DNA of 64,000 bases from Candidatus Sumerlaea chitinivorans (GCA_003290465.1 CP030759.1:1517144-1581143), one strand, 5' to 3'. Shown: positions 1 to 9,762, numbered from the stretch's first letter. Notes: a model not told the origin generated them from the letters alone. Program-made: numbers and translations.

Positions 1-1
1 T

Positions 2-604
2 TTTGCGTTTGTCTACGATCCCCAAGCGAAGTTTTCAGAAGAGGTTGCGAAGCCTGGGCCGGAAAGCATGGAAAAACTTCGCAAGCGGACAAAAGAACAG
101 CTGGACGCTGTGGTGAAGGCGATCGTCGAGAACGCCAAGAAGGGTCTCCCGATCCGGGATGGGAAAATTGGGGATTGCTACATTATTGAGAACCGATTTG
201 TCCGCCCGCCGATCAGTGACTTTGGCATCATGCCACTGGGTGTGGACCAAAGCGTCACCGTCCAAGCTGTAAAGGAGAACGGCGAGGTCGTAGATTTCCC
301 GGTCATGCTCAAGCTACGCGGCAAGAACGGCGATATTTGCGAACCACACCTGCCGACCACTTCTTCGCCGGGGCGGTTCGTGTTCGCCGACCTGATACCT
401 CAGCGCTACGATGTATTTGCGATCGGCGTGAAGTTGGAGCCTCGTGCGGACGCGCCCGAAACAACGCCAACGCTTGAGAATACCGCTTTTGAGTTCGACG
501 GGACGCCCTTGGAGCACAAGGTTACAGTCAAACTGGAAGCCGCTGAGGGACAAAGTGACAAACCAACCGCCTCGCGCAAGTCAGTGAGTAGCAAGCGCAA
601 TTAG
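2..604 (+). CDS. Hypothetical protein, C-terminal part (5' end outside window)
   Basis: The reading frame is open from base 2, so the gene begins upstream of the window. About 200 residues are visible; an internal ATG at 68 is probably not the true start. I do not recognise the family. The visible part has a charged, probably helical stretch (KLRKRTKEQLDA) followed by alternating hydrophobic residues suggestive of beta strands. It has no membrane segment and ends in a basic Ser/Lys-rich tail (SVSSKRN). The next gene, on the same strand 116 bp downstream, ends in a very similar tail. Function unknown. Confidence 0.6.
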   Translation, partial: FAFVYDPQAKFSEEVAKPGPESMEKLRKRTKEQLDAVVKAIVENAKKGLPIRDGKIGDCYIIENRFVRPPISDFGIMPLGVDQSVTVQAVKENGEVVDFPVMLKLRGKNGDICEPHLPTTSSPGRFVFADLIPQRYDVFAIGVKLEPRADAPETTPTLENTAFEFDGTPLEHKVTVKLEAAEGQSDKPTASRKSVSSKRN

Positions 605-720
605 CCCAACGAAGGGAGCACAGGTGTGTTCTCCGCCAACGAAGAGGAGTGAAAAATCCTTGAGAAGTTGACCTATCGAACGAGCCGAGATACTACACCG
701 CGCGCTTTACTATCGCGGAG

Positions 721-1875
721 ATGTTCAAGCCGCAAAAACACGGCAGAACGGTAAGGGGAATGGTTTTTCTGCTTCGGCGTGGACTGAGAATCCTCGTGCT
801 GATCACCCTGTTTGCCAGCCAGCTTGGCTGGGCGCGAGTCGAAAGTCTTAGAGAGCGTCCGCTCCCGTCCCCAAACGGGCGAATGGCAGCAAACGTGGAG
901 TGGGAGAGCCTTGGCGTGGTCGGGTTGCTGCGAATGCGACTTTATAGCCCTTCCGGTACGCCCATTGCTTCAGTTGAAGTTCCCGAGATCTCCCCAAACC
1001 CAGACGAGCTTCACTGGCTTGATGACGATTGGGTCATGTGCGAGTCTTTTTTGGGTGAGCACGCAGTGGGTTTTTTTTACGTCCATGCCCGACAACGGCG
1101 AGGGTACCTTCTGGAAATCCTACAGCCCAATCGTGGGTCAGACTGGAACTTCACGGTGAGTTACTCGGAGCCGGGAAGCACAATGACCGTTTCGTGCGTT
1201 GGGCGAGCACGATCCATGCTCTTTCCAGTTCTTTTGCGCGATTGCCCCAAAAGCGAAAACGAGTACTTTTCGTTGGAGTTTTGCCGCAACTTCGCGGATG
1301 AGGTCGACGGCTTTGTAAGTTGGAAAAAGACACAACGTATTCGCGAATTCGAGCTGATCGGTGAAGCTGCTCTTGCTGAGGGGAAGGGTGGGCTTATCGT
1401 CGCGCGCTTGGATGGGCGCCATGCCGTTCTCTACTTTCCGCTCAGTGCAACAAGCACGAAGGAAATGTTGGCCAGAGTTCGTCGTCTTGACGTTTTCACT
1501 ACGCAGTCTCAAGCGCTACTGACCTCAACTTGTTTGTTTGAGATGAGTCCGCGGTGGCTGGAGGGTACGCGCTTCGTCGTCGAATGCACCTCGTCAAGAG
1601 TGGGTGCTTCTCGGTCCAAGCCCGCAAGAATCCAACTTGCCATTGGGGAAGTGCCAGAAGCTGTGGACGGAGCGATTCGCATCAGCACGGATACGGAAGT
1701 CGTCCGCGGTCGTTCAACTCTGGTTTCGCCCTCAGAGCCTGCTGACACGGAGGATTCTGAGTTGTTAGACGATGCCGTGGATTTGGCAAGACAGACTGGG
1801 ACAACCACACCGCCTGCCATTCTTGAGTATCCGAGCGTACCTTCCTCGACCAAGAAGAAGTCTAAGCGAAACTGA
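721..1875 (+). CDS. Hypothetical exported protein
   Basis: A 384-residue protein of unrecognised family. Residues about 10-38 look like a signal peptide: basic residues (RRGLR), then a hydrophobic stretch ILVLITLFASQLG, with possible cleavage near GWA. A shorter start at the second ATG (760) would give a more ordinary signal length. The body is rich in beta-type alternation. The C-terminal 60 residues are Ser/Thr/Pro/Glu-rich and end in a basic tail (KKKSKRN) like that of the preceding gene. No catalytic motif is visible. It is probably periplasmic or surface-exposed. Confidence 0.6.
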   Translation: MFKPQKHGRTVRGMVFLLRRGLRILVLITLFASQLGWARVESLRERPLPSPNGRMAANVEWESLGVVGLLRMRLYSPSGTPIASVEVPEISPNPDELHWLDDDWVMCESFLGEHAVGFFYVHARQRRGYLLEILQPNRGSDWNFTVSYSEPGSTMTVSCVGRARSMLFPVLLRDCPKSENEYFSLEFCRNFADEVDGFVSWKKTQRIREFELIGEAALAEGKGGLIVARLDGRHAVLYFPLSATSTKEMLARVRRLDVFTTQSQALLTSTCLFEMSPRWLEGTRFVVECTSSRVGASRSKPARIQLAIGEVPEAVDGAIRISTDTEVVRGRSTLVSPSEPADTEDSELLDDAVDLARQTGTTTPPAILEYPSVPSSTKKKSKRN

Positions 1876-1985
1876 TATTAAGCTGATTGCCACAAGGGAA
1901 AAGTGGACGAACACACCTAACCACGGACGACAATGGGGTACGGTGCGACGAGAAATCCCCACAGGAATCCGCCGCAAAGAGGTAC

Positions 1986-2978
1986 TTACGAGGACGCGAA
2001 AGTGCCCCCCTTGAGCAATCGGTCTACCTCACCCACCATGACCTTCACCCCCGGCTCCTCCCAAATACTGACGGTTTGTTCGCGATCGCGTGTCAGTTGG
2101 CGTATTAGCGCATCAGCACCCGAGAATACTTGTTCGTCACGTAGTCGCTTGAGGAAAAACAGGGAAAGCTTTGTCCCGCGCAGCTCGCCAGCAAAATTCA
2201 GAATGTGCGCTTCAATCGTCAGCCTGTCGCTACCAAAGGTAGGATTGTACCCGATGTTGACCATGGCGGGTAGAACACCGGGCACGCGGTCGCCCGCCAC
2301 GGCACAAACATAGACCCCGCGCGCTGGGACGACAAACTGGGGGGTAGGATCGAGGTTGGCGGTTGGAAAACCCAGCTTATGCCCTCGAGCATGGCCGGGA
2401 ACAACCGTTCCCCGCAGTTCATAGGGGCGAGTTAGGATTCGATAAACCTTGTCGAGTTCCCCCGTAAAAAGAAGGTCCCGCACGATTGTGCTGCGGGCGA
2501 ACATGTTATCCACCGAGCATGGTTCTACGACATCGACAAAGAAGCCGAACTTTTCGCCCAAATCTCTGAGCGTTTCGACGGTTCCAGATCCATTTGTGCC
2601 AAACGTAAAATCGGGCCCGCAAACTACACCTTTGGTTTTGCAGCGGCTTACCAAGTAATTGCGCACGAATTCTTCAGGGGACTGTCGTGCAAAATCGCGT
2701 GTGAAGCGCACGCAAGCCAGAAAGTCGATCCCGAGTTCTGCAAGGATTTGCTGCTTACGATCGGGATAGAGCAGCCGTTTGGGACAAAAGGGAGGGGCAA
2801 GAATCGCAAGTGGATGCTCATGAAAAGTCAGGACTGCTGAACAAATGCCTTTTTCCTTCGCCCGGGAAATCGCGTGCTTGATAAGTGCTTGGTGGCCAAG
2901 ATGCAGCCCATCAAAAACACCAACCGTCAAAACGCTTGGTGCGGGGAAATTCCATGGCTCTTGCTCAAAAACCTGCAT
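1986..2978 (-). CDS. ribF: Bifunctional riboflavin kinase / FMN adenylyltransferase RibF
   Basis: Converts riboflavin to FMN and then FAD in the cytoplasm. The N-terminal nucleotidyltransferase domain shows GVFDGLHLGH near residues 20-29, with the HxGH motif that binds ATP. The C-terminal kinase domain, from about residue 185, carries RGTVVPGHARG and GFPTANL, as in flavokinases. The length of about 330 residues is normal for bacterial RibF. I chose the ATG at 2978, preceded by a GAAGAAAG ribosome site; a GTG at 2993 would add five residues but lies at that site. The gene stands alone, convergent with the upstream hypothetical gene. No FMN riboswitch is visible in front of it. Confidence 0.95.
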   Translation of the reverse strand: MQVFEQEPWNFPAPSVLTVGVFDGLHLGHQALIKHAISRAKEKGICSAVLTFHEHPLAILAPPFCPKRLLYPDRKQQILAELGIDFLACVRFTRDFARQSPEEFVRNYLVSRCKTKGVVCGPDFTFGTNGSGTVETLRDLGEKFGFFVDVVEPCSVDNMFARSTIVRDLLFTGELDKVYRILTRPYELRGTVVPGHARGHKLGFPTANLDPTPQFVVPARGVYVCAVAGDRVPGVLPAMVNIGYNPTFGSDRLTIEAHILNFAGELRGTKLSLFFLKRLRDEQVFSGADALIRQLTRDREQTVSIWEEPGVKVMVGEVDRLLKGGTFASS

Positions 2979-3257
2979 GTGGACTTTCTTCACACAACAT
3001 ATGGGAGTGAGTAATCAACTGGTTGAAAGTACGATAGAGGTTGAGTGTGTGTTCAAGCACGTTCGTGCGAATCAGGAAGTTCCGACCTCTGATACCGCGT
3101 GGACGGATGTAGAACGCACAAGGCGCGGTCACTCGCATACCGAAAACAACATGATTGCATCGTACCTCGCGACTAAGGAAGAACGGGAATGCTACGAGCG
3201 TGAATGTTGGGTAAACAAGCGGCCGCCGTCTAACTCACGGAGGTGAGATCGAACGTT

Positions 3258-4523
3258 GTGAAATCCACGAAGCCCATAATCTCCTTCGAGGGCGTGTGGA
3301 AAGCTTATCGGCTTCATCCGCCTGCGTCGCTTTCGCTTCCCCAACGGATCGGTTATACTCTACGGCACCTTTGGAAACCAGAACTGTTGGAAGTTCTGCG
3401 AGATCTTACCTTTCAAATTGGGGCGGGAGAAAGTGTGGCTTTGCTTGGGATGAACGGTTGTGGCAAAACCACGCTCTTGAAACTGATCTGTGGGATCACG
3501 CGACCCACAAAAGGGAAGATCACAGTGGACGGTCGCGCGGGTGGACTTATCGAACTTACCTCGGGATTCCATGAGGATCTCACCGGCTGGGAAAACATTT
3601 ACCTCAACGCGACTTTGCTGGGACTGCCGCGTGCGGAGATTAATCGCCGGCTGCGAGACATTGTGGAATTCGCGGAGCTCGGCGACTTCATTCATTCCCC
3701 AGTTCGCCACTATTCGTGGGGCATGCTACTTCGCTTGGGCTTTGCGATTGCCGTTCATGCCGATTTGGACGTGCTTGTGGTGGACGAGGCGCTGGCGGTC
3801 GGAGATGGCTACTTCCAGTGGAAGTGTCTGAAGAAAATCGAGGAGCTGAAAGCTGGGGGGACCACGCTACTCTTTGTGTCTCATGTGCCAGCCCAAGCGG
3901 AAGCCGTGTGCGAGCGAGCCCTCTGGCTGGAAGGCGGCGGGATCCGTGAGGATGGCCCAGCTTCCGTTGTCGCAAGACACTACAGCGAATCGATTGTGAA
4001 ACGGCTCTGTGCCGACGCGCCAAGCAATGTGTCGTTGGAAGTTATCGCACTTGTTCCCCATGTGAGGCTTGGAGACGGGGAAATTCGCATGCGCTCGGTC
4101 TACCTGCAAAACGGATCGGGAGAACGTGTGAATTCACTAAATCACGGGGAACCGTGGGAAATCGTGGTCACCGCGGACGTCACTGAGAGGGTCGAAAAGG
4201 CTACATTGACCTTTCAATTGGACCTTCCCAACCGTGCTGTTGTTAAAGCCTTCAGCCACCACATATCCGGCCCTTTATGCCTTACCCCGGGGAGCTACGA
4301 ATTCAAAGTGCGATTTCCGGCGATGCGTCTTTATGAAGGGACATACTATCTCTCCATCGGTTTTGTCCCACCTGATGTTGCCTCCCACATGGATGACTCG
4401 AAGGTTTACGATGGTTTCGTACATATTCTATCGTTCAGTGTTAAGAGCCGTGGCGGCAGCCGATTCTCCACGCGCGCACTGGATCTGGGAGCATCGGTAG
4501 AAATCGAGGCGGTCCACTCGTAA
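3258..4523 (+). CDS. ABC transporter ATPase, polysaccharide-export (Wzt/TagH) type
   Basis: ATPase subunit of the kind that drives export of O-antigen or teichoic-acid polymers with a Wzm-type permease. Visible are Walker A GMNGCGKTT (residues 64-72), the signature YSWGM (usually YSSGM), Walker B DVLVVDEAL and the switch SHVPAQAE. After residue 240 comes a beta-rich domain of about 170 residues, as in Wzt proteins that bind the glycan end. A GTG at 3243 is also in frame, but GGAGGTGAG (3239-3247) overlaps it and fits GTG 3258 as ribosome site, giving 421 residues. No permease or glycosyltransferase cluster is adjacent, so the partner must lie elsewhere. Confidence 0.88.
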   Translation: MKSTKPIISFEGVWKAYRLHPPASLSLPQRIGYTLRHLWKPELLEVLRDLTFQIGAGESVALLGMNGCGKTTLLKLICGITRPTKGKITVDGRAGGLIELTSGFHEDLTGWENIYLNATLLGLPRAEINRRLRDIVEFAELGDFIHSPVRHYSWGMLLRLGFAIAVHADLDVLVVDEALAVGDGYFQWKCLKKIEELKAGGTTLLFVSHVPAQAEAVCERALWLEGGGIREDGPASVVARHYSESIVKRLCADAPSNVSLEVIALVPHVRLGDGEIRMRSVYLQNGSGERVNSLNHGEPWEIVVTADVTERVEKATLTFQLDLPNRAVVKAFSHHISGPLCLTPGSYEFKVRFPAMRLYEGTYYLSIGFVPPDVASHMDDSKVYDGFVHILSFSVKSRGGSRFSTRALDLGASVEIEAVHS

Positions 4524-4616
4524 ACACGAGTTGGGGTCGAAAAACGCACCTCCCCGTCTGCTCGAATAGCTATTTTGAGCTACGGTATAAATTTTGTGCA
4601 ACGACGCCAGAGACGC

Positions 4617-4692
4617 AGGCGAGTGGCGCAATTGGCAGCGCATCTGACTCTGGATCAGAGGGTTCTAGGTTCGAATCCTAGCTCGCCTGCCA
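4617..4692 (+). tRNA. tRNA-Gln (anticodon CTG)
   Basis: A complete 76-nt cloverleaf. The acceptor stem AGGCGAG/CTCGCCT has 7 bp, with discriminator G and encoded CCA. The D stem is GCGC/GCGC, the anticodon stem TCTGA/TCAGA encloses the loop CTCTGGA, and the T stem CTAGG/CCTAG encloses TTCGAAT. The anticodon CTG reads CAG (Gln), and G73 agrees with glutamine tRNAs. A TATAAA box lies about 30 bp upstream at 4586-4591, and a T-rich tract follows the gene. Confidence 0.96.
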
Positions 4693-4788
4693 TTTATTTT
4701 TTCCCACCCGCTTCGCGTCCGCGAAAAAGGTGTTGCCTCATTGGTGCCTCTCGCCCTATACCACGTCGGTAGAGACAAACGAGAAGCC

Positions 4789-6492
4789 ATGCCAGCGTAC
4801 CTCTATCCAAGCAAAGAGCTGGGACTGACGGGCCCATTTGAACTTAAGCTTCGGGTGACGACAATTGGCCGCCACCCGAATAATGATATTTCTCTCCTCA
4901 TGGAATCGGTGTCCCGTTTCCATGCAAAAATTGAGCAATGCGGCTCGAAGTGGATCATCACCGACCTGAATTCCAGTAACGGAACGTTCATTAATGGGGA
5001 ACGAATTGCCACCCCGCGAGCACTGAGCGAAGGGGACGTCATCACGTTTGGGCGAGCAGACTTCGTCTTTTCACTTCTCAGCCCAGAAGAACGCAAATCG
5101 CTCACCGCGGAAGGAGCAACGCCCACCCCGATGTCGACGAGCAGCGTGAACCTGGTGGGAGATGACCAAAGTTCCAGTACCATTCTGTCAACGAAACTGA
5201 GCGTTGAGTCCACCCCGTTGCCCCAAGAACTTGTGCCCGAGCGGGTAGTGGACATCGCTGCGCTCCGGAAAGCCAATCAGCGGCTGCTCACATTATATAA
5301 ACTTAACGAATTAGCCCGCACGAGCTCCACGCCGGAAGAAATGATGGAGCGCACAATGGATCTCATCTTTGAGAATCTTCCGGCAGACCGCGGGGTGATC
5401 ATGACAGTGCACTATCCTGATGGTGCGCTGGAGCCTCAGGTTGTACGGTTTCGCGACCCCGGGAAGCGCGGTGAACTTGCGATTAGTAAGACGATCATTC
5501 AAAAATGTCTCCGTGAACAAGTCGCCGTTTTGAGTCGCGATGCAACCATGGACTCGCGTTTCAACAGCAGCGAGTCGATCATTGCAAACGAGATCCGCTC
5601 CGCAATGTGTGTTCCGCTGGTTTCGAAGAAAAGACCGCTCGGAATAATTTTTGTGGACACACGAGAGTTTGTTCACGCCTTCACGGAGGATGATCTCGCG
5701 TTTCTGTCTTCACTCGCCTACGATTTGGCTATGTGGCTCGACAACGCCATGCTCATGCGCGAAAGTATCAAGAATGAGCGCTTGGCGGCGGTCGGGCAGA
5801 CCATCGCGGGGTTAGCGCATAATATCAAAAACATTCTCCAGCTTGCGAAAGGTGGCCTTGAGCTGCTGGATCAGGCAATTGAGCGCAAATCGCTCGAAGA
5901 GATTCAGACGTTCTGGCCCGTCGTGCGGCGCGGTATCGAGCGCATGCAGGTTCTGACACAAGAGATGCTCGATTACTCACGCCAAACGCCGCCCGAATTA
6001 GTTGAAGCTTCGGTGAACGAAGTCATTCGAGACACTGTTCAAGCTTTCGAGAAAGATGCAGTGGACGCCGGTGTCGAAATCGTCGTGAACCTTGCCCCAG
6101 ACCTTCCTAAGCGCAAAATCGATCCCGGCGGTTTAATGAAGAGCCTCTTGAATTTAATTACCAATGCGGTGGACGCATTTGAGGGTCGTGGGGGACGAAT
6201 TGAAATTTCAACATGCTTAAAGGATGACGCAATCCTTATTGTGGTCTCCGATAACGGAAAAGGGATTCCTCGCGATAAGATGGCACGAATCTTCCAGCCC
6301 TTCTTTACCACAAAGGGCTCGAAGGGGACAGGTCTTGGCCTTTCCATGACGAAAAAGTATATCGACGACATGGGTGGGCACATTTCCGTGCAGAGTGAGG
6401 AAGGGCGGGGAACCACCTTTACGATTGTTTTCCCTCCCCCACCGAAGGAAATCTCTTTCGACGTAGATACGCAGCCGGAGACAAAGCAGTAA
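4789..6492 (+). CDS. FHA-GAF sensor histidine kinase (soluble)
   Basis: A 567-residue cytoplasmic signalling kinase. An N-terminal FHA domain (about residues 20-95; motifs TIGRHPNND, SRFHAK, SSNGTF) should bind phosphothreonine. A GAF domain follows (about 175-325). The histidine-kinase core has an H-box with LAHNIKN (His344) and an ATPase domain with N-box NLITNAVDA, DNGKGIP and GTGLGLS. There is no membrane segment. The ATG at 4789 is chosen because GAGAAG precedes it and the FHA domain follows directly. No response regulator gene adjoins it, so it is an orphan kinase. FHA input suggests cross-talk with a Ser/Thr kinase. Confidence 0.92.
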   Translation: MPAYLYPSKELGLTGPFELKLRVTTIGRHPNNDISLLMESVSRFHAKIEQCGSKWIITDLNSSNGTFINGERIATPRALSEGDVITFGRADFVFSLLSPEERKSLTAEGATPTPMSTSSVNLVGDDQSSSTILSTKLSVESTPLPQELVPERVVDIAALRKANQRLLTLYKLNELARTSSTPEEMMERTMDLIFENLPADRGVIMTVHYPDGALEPQVVRFRDPGKRGELAISKTIIQKCLREQVAVLSRDATMDSRFNSSESIIANEIRSAMCVPLVSKKRPLGIIFVDTREFVHAFTEDDLAFLSSLAYDLAMWLDNAMLMRESIKNERLAAVGQTIAGLAHNIKNILQLAKGGLELLDQAIERKSLEEIQTFWPVVRRGIERMQVLTQEMLDYSRQTPPELVEASVNEVIRDTVQAFEKDAVDAGVEIVVNLAPDLPKRKIDPGGLMKSLLNLITNAVDAFEGRGGRIEISTCLKDDAILIVVSDNGKGIPRDKMARIFQPFFTTKGSKGTGLGLSMTKKYIDDMGGHISVQSEEGRGTTFTIVFPPPPKEISFDVDTQPETKQ

Positions 6493-6823
6493 AAGCTAAC
6501 CGTAAATTGTCCGCTTTTGGATGAGCGCAAACTTCGTTTCGACGAATCGTGGCGTGCTCTTATTTGATGCTGTTTTTAAAAACGGAACGTAAGTCCAAGT
6601 TATCCGAACGGTTCATAAACCGAAGCGCCAACGCCGGCTCATTCGTTGTTTCCCTTGGCAAGGGTTTGGATTTTGCTCACCGAAGTTTTTCCACGTACGC
6701 AGGCTGTTGTGGGAAAGGAGAACCGCAAACGAAGCCCCTCGCGGGATTTCCCTCAGAATAGGGCGGGTTGCCATGTGGCTCAGCGAAGCGGGATGCAAGA
6801 ACTCTTGGAGCCTCCATGGAGGT
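6493..6823. other. Intergenic region with no supported gene
   Basis: 331 bp between two convergent genes. Short frames here lack ribosome sites or family features. A perfect 12-bp palindrome CCTCCATGGAGG lies near 6811-6822, just beyond the stop of the minus-strand gene. It has no loop and no T tract, so I do not call it a terminator. Confidence 0.6.
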
Positions 6824-8758
6824 CTACAAGCTTTCGGGCCCACCCACTTGATCGATAGCAATGGAATAAATTTTGAGGCCCAATTCGAGCGGAACAACAC
6901 ATTTCAGCTTCAGCGTGTCTTCAACCATTAGGATCACGTTGAGCGACGTGAGCTCGCTCTCACTGGTGAACGGGAGTTCAACGACTGTTTCGTTGCGAAT
7001 AGCGACCTGCTTTTGTTCTTCGCCCAGCCGAATCTGGACTGAGACCTCTCGGTCGGCCGATTGCGCTGTGTCAGGGCACTCGAATGTGACGCCGCAGTGC
7101 ACCCGCAACACATAGGAGCCGGGCTGGAGCGCCACGGGCAAACGAAGCAAAGCTTGCGCCCCCCGCATCCACACAACTCGCCGCCCGTCGAGTTCATAGC
7201 TGAGATTCTTGAGGTCCCAGTAAAACTGGTCGTTTCGAAAAACGGGATCATTCGGCAGAAAGATGAACTGCGTTTGGGAAGTTGGTTGGTCAACCACGTT
7301 GAGACTTTCTGGGCCGTCGTACCAAAGGCGCAGGCTAAGCATGTTGAGGCGCTGGGCGCGCACGGCAAAGTTCAGTTTTTCTCGCCACAGGACATCAGCA
7401 TCGGCGTAGTAACGAAGGGCACCAATGAAGGTGTACAAGTGGGCCGATTTCCACGGAAACTGAAACAAGGCGAAATAGATGTCTTGATCGTCCGGGATGA
7501 CCGCCCATTTCTCAAAGAAGTCGCTCGCTGGCACTATCTGATAGGTGGAGCCAAAAAAGTAGTCCCCAATTTGACTAGTGAAATCTGGCCAGAAGACAAT
7601 CGGGGCGCCGGGTGGGGCAACTGCCTCCAAAGACTTTGCAAAAGCCAGGTAATCAGTCTTGTCGCGTTGGATGCCCTGCCGCACAAGTCCAAAGCTGAGG
7701 CTACCGACGGTAATCACGACCAATATCAGCCGAACTACAGGCTTACACCACGAGAACAACACGCTTAGCGTCAGGGCATAAAACGGTAATGCCAGAGCAG
7801 CCGTTTGAGGTAATGTGAATCGTGTACGACCAATGTAGCTCCATGCGAACGGAAGCAAGGGGACAAGCACAGTCAGCAGCAGGGCTGCTCGTTGAGCAAA
7901 AGCCCCGCGCCGGAGAACTTTGAAAATAGGGGGCATTAAAACAAGAAAAAGCGTAAGAGTGACGAGCACCGGTACCCCCCCATCTTTCACCGAGAGCCCC
8001 CAAAACCCGTCCCGCAACCATACGAGAAAAAGCTCTCTCCAATCGGGTTTTGGCTCGTACCACTCCGCCTTGGTCGGCATGATTGCCAACCAGGGGATAG
8101 AAAGAACTACGACTAAAACGTAATTGAGACCGATTAGCCTAAGTCGCTTCCAGCGGACTCGACGACTCTCGGGTTCGACCGAGTACAAATTGGTTCTCAA
8201 CAGATGTACAAGGAGGAATGCCGCAAGAACAAAGGCCGCTTCGCGGTGCAGATGCAGCAATGCGATCGCGCTTACGTTAAATCCGACCCAATATTTCCAC
8301 GATTCTGCCTGAAGGCATGTCCCCAAAAGGAAATAGAAGGCCAGCACTGATGCAAGACCCGCTAAAGCTAAAGGCTGAGCCTCTTGAGAATAAAAAATGT
8401 GGAGGGGGTTGAGTGTCAGAAGAATGGCAGCCCACCACGCTATGCTCTCGCCAACCACGCGCCGATAGAGCCAATAGAGTAAAGCGGGGGTCGCTGCGCC
8501 AGCAAACAAGGAGACAAGCCGCAAAACCCACAGCTTCGTGCTCACCCACGATACAGGTTTCAGCACAAGATAGTAGACGGGAGGGCAAAGATCTATCTGC
8601 AGCATTCGGAGATAGCGGCCGACGGGCTGAAGGACAGCAAGTGAGGCAACGATCTCCTCAAAGCTGGGCGGCTCACCATGGCGAAAATTCCAACTGCGGA
8701 CTGCTGCCGCGAGAAAAAAAACGAATGCAAGCTTTACCCAACGCGCGTAGTCGTGCAT
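6824..8758 (-). CDS. GT39/ArnT-like membrane glycosyltransferase
   Basis: A polytopic membrane protein of 644 residues resembling the dolichyl-phosphate-mannose/ArnT superfamily, which moves sugars from polyprenyl-phosphate donors on the outer face of the inner membrane. About ten hydrophobic helices fill residues 8-410. An acidic loop with FEEIVASLAVL follows the first helix, where the catalytic Asp/Glu of the family sits, and the next loop has PPVYYLVLK. The last 230 residues form a soluble, beta-rich periplasmic domain. The ATG at 8758 has AAGGAT upstream; the longer frame adds 26 non-hydrophobic residues and is unlikely. Substrate unknown. Confidence 0.8.
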   Translation of the reverse strand: MHDYARWVKLAFVFFLAAAVRSWNFRHGEPPSFEEIVASLAVLQPVGRYLRMLQIDLCPPVYYLVLKPVSWVSTKLWVLRLVSLFAGAATPALLYWLYRRVVGESIAWWAAILLTLNPLHIFYSQEAQPLALAGLASVLAFYFLLGTCLQAESWKYWVGFNVSAIALLHLHREAAFVLAAFLLVHLLRTNLYSVEPESRRVRWKRLRLIGLNYVLVVVLSIPWLAIMPTKAEWYEPKPDWRELFLVWLRDGFWGLSVKDGGVPVLVTLTLFLVLMPPIFKVLRRGAFAQRAALLLTVLVPLLPFAWSYIGRTRFTLPQTAALALPFYALTLSVLFSWCKPVVRLILVVITVGSLSFGLVRQGIQRDKTDYLAFAKSLEAVAPPGAPIVFWPDFTSQIGDYFFGSTYQIVPASDFFEKWAVIPDDQDIYFALFQFPWKSAHLYTFIGALRYYADADVLWREKLNFAVRAQRLNMLSLRLWYDGPESLNVVDQPTSQTQFIFLPNDPVFRNDQFYWDLKNLSYELDGRRVVWMRGAQALLRLPVALQPGSYVLRVHCGVTFECPDTAQSADREVSVQIRLGEEQKQVAIRNETVVELPFTSESELTSLNVILMVEDTLKLKCVVPLELGLKIYSIAIDQVGGPESL

Positions 8759-9048
8759 GATACTATCCTTGCTATGACCTCTGCGCCACGAACGCGAGCA
8801 AAATTCGTTCACGACAAGTGCCAGAAAGGTCGGCACTTGGCCAACGTGACATGACGGGGTGGAAAAAGAACAATGCTGATCTTCTTGATCAAAGCACTTT
8901 TCGATCCGTTTTTCAGGGTCTCTGGCGTTGTGGCATGACGCTTGAGAAAGCTACGAATGCGGACGATGGGGCGGAATCGTAGGCGGTTTCTGGGAATTCT
9001 TTCTACTTGGCTATTATAATCTTAGGACGAAAGAAGGAATCCGAATCG

Positions 9049-9762
9049 ATGAGGGGCCAATTGCAGTTTACTGCCTATCTGATGGTGGCAGCCGCGTTCG
9101 TGGTGGCATCTTCGCAGGGTCGCGCTGAACATGCCCTCACGCAGGATGGGCATGCGCTATTCAACGTCTACGTGGAGCAGACAGCAACAACGTGGAGCCG
9201 CCCACTCCGTGTCCGTTTTCAGAGCGGAAGCTTCGAATATGACTATCAGCAGCACGCGATTGTGAATGCCTTTGATGGTGGCACGGGGTTGTACTGGATT
9301 GCGGACGTTGTAAGTACAAGCACGCAGGTCGGGAAAGAGGAAGGTCGCCTGCTCATGCAACAACTGGGGTGGCATCGCTACACTCCACCTCCGCCACGTG
9401 TCATCGTGCTGCCAACTCCGACCCCCGTCCCCACGACTACACCCGCCCCCGAGGTGGCGCAAATTGATCCCAACGAACTTGCTGACCAATCGTTACCGTT
9501 GGAGGAGAGACTGGAAGCTCAACGCCAGATCTTCATTGACCAGCAGCGTGCACTTGCAGATCGCCTGCTGCTGGACAAGAGAATGCATCAGAGCGACGAC
9601 GAACGTGGGAAACAGGAACGAATTCGGCTGCTAAAACGTCAGATCGAGATACTCAACACGTATTATCCCAAGAATGAACACCGGGTTCGGCTTACGCGTG
9701 AGGCCTTAGAGGACCAACTGCGCAAAGTGGACGAGACGGGGAAATTCTCCTGGGAACTGTAA
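9049..9762 (+). CDS. Hypothetical secreted protein with Pro-rich linker and coiled coil
   Basis: 237 residues from ATG 9049, preceded by GAAGGAA. A clear signal peptide (TAYLMVAAAFVVASS, then GRAEHA) leads into a beta-type domain of about 95 residues. A Pro/Thr-rich linker (PTPTPVPTTTPAPE) and a charged helical or coiled-coil C-terminus follow. Family not recognised. It ends 9 bp before infA and could be co-transcribed with the ribosomal operon, though it may simply be its upstream neighbour. Confidence 0.65.
   Translation: MRGQLQFTAYLMVAAAFVVASSQGRAEHALTQDGHALFNVYVEQTATTWSRPLRVRFQSGSFEYDYQQHAIVNAFDGGTGLYWIADVVSTSTQVGKEEGRLLMQQLGWHRYTPPPPRVIVLPTPTPVPTTTPAPEVAQIDPNELADQSLPLEERLEAQRQIFIDQQRALADRLLLDKRMHQSDDERGKQERIRLLKRQIEILNTYYPKNEHRVRLTREALEDQLRKVDETGKFSWEL

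Noticed and set aside
2979-3257. FMN riboswitch upstream of ribF
   Set aside because: The conserved FMN-element blocks are not present in this spacer.
6811-6822. Palindrome CCTCCATGGAGG as a terminator
   Set aside because: It has no loop and no T tract, so it is more likely a chance palindrome.
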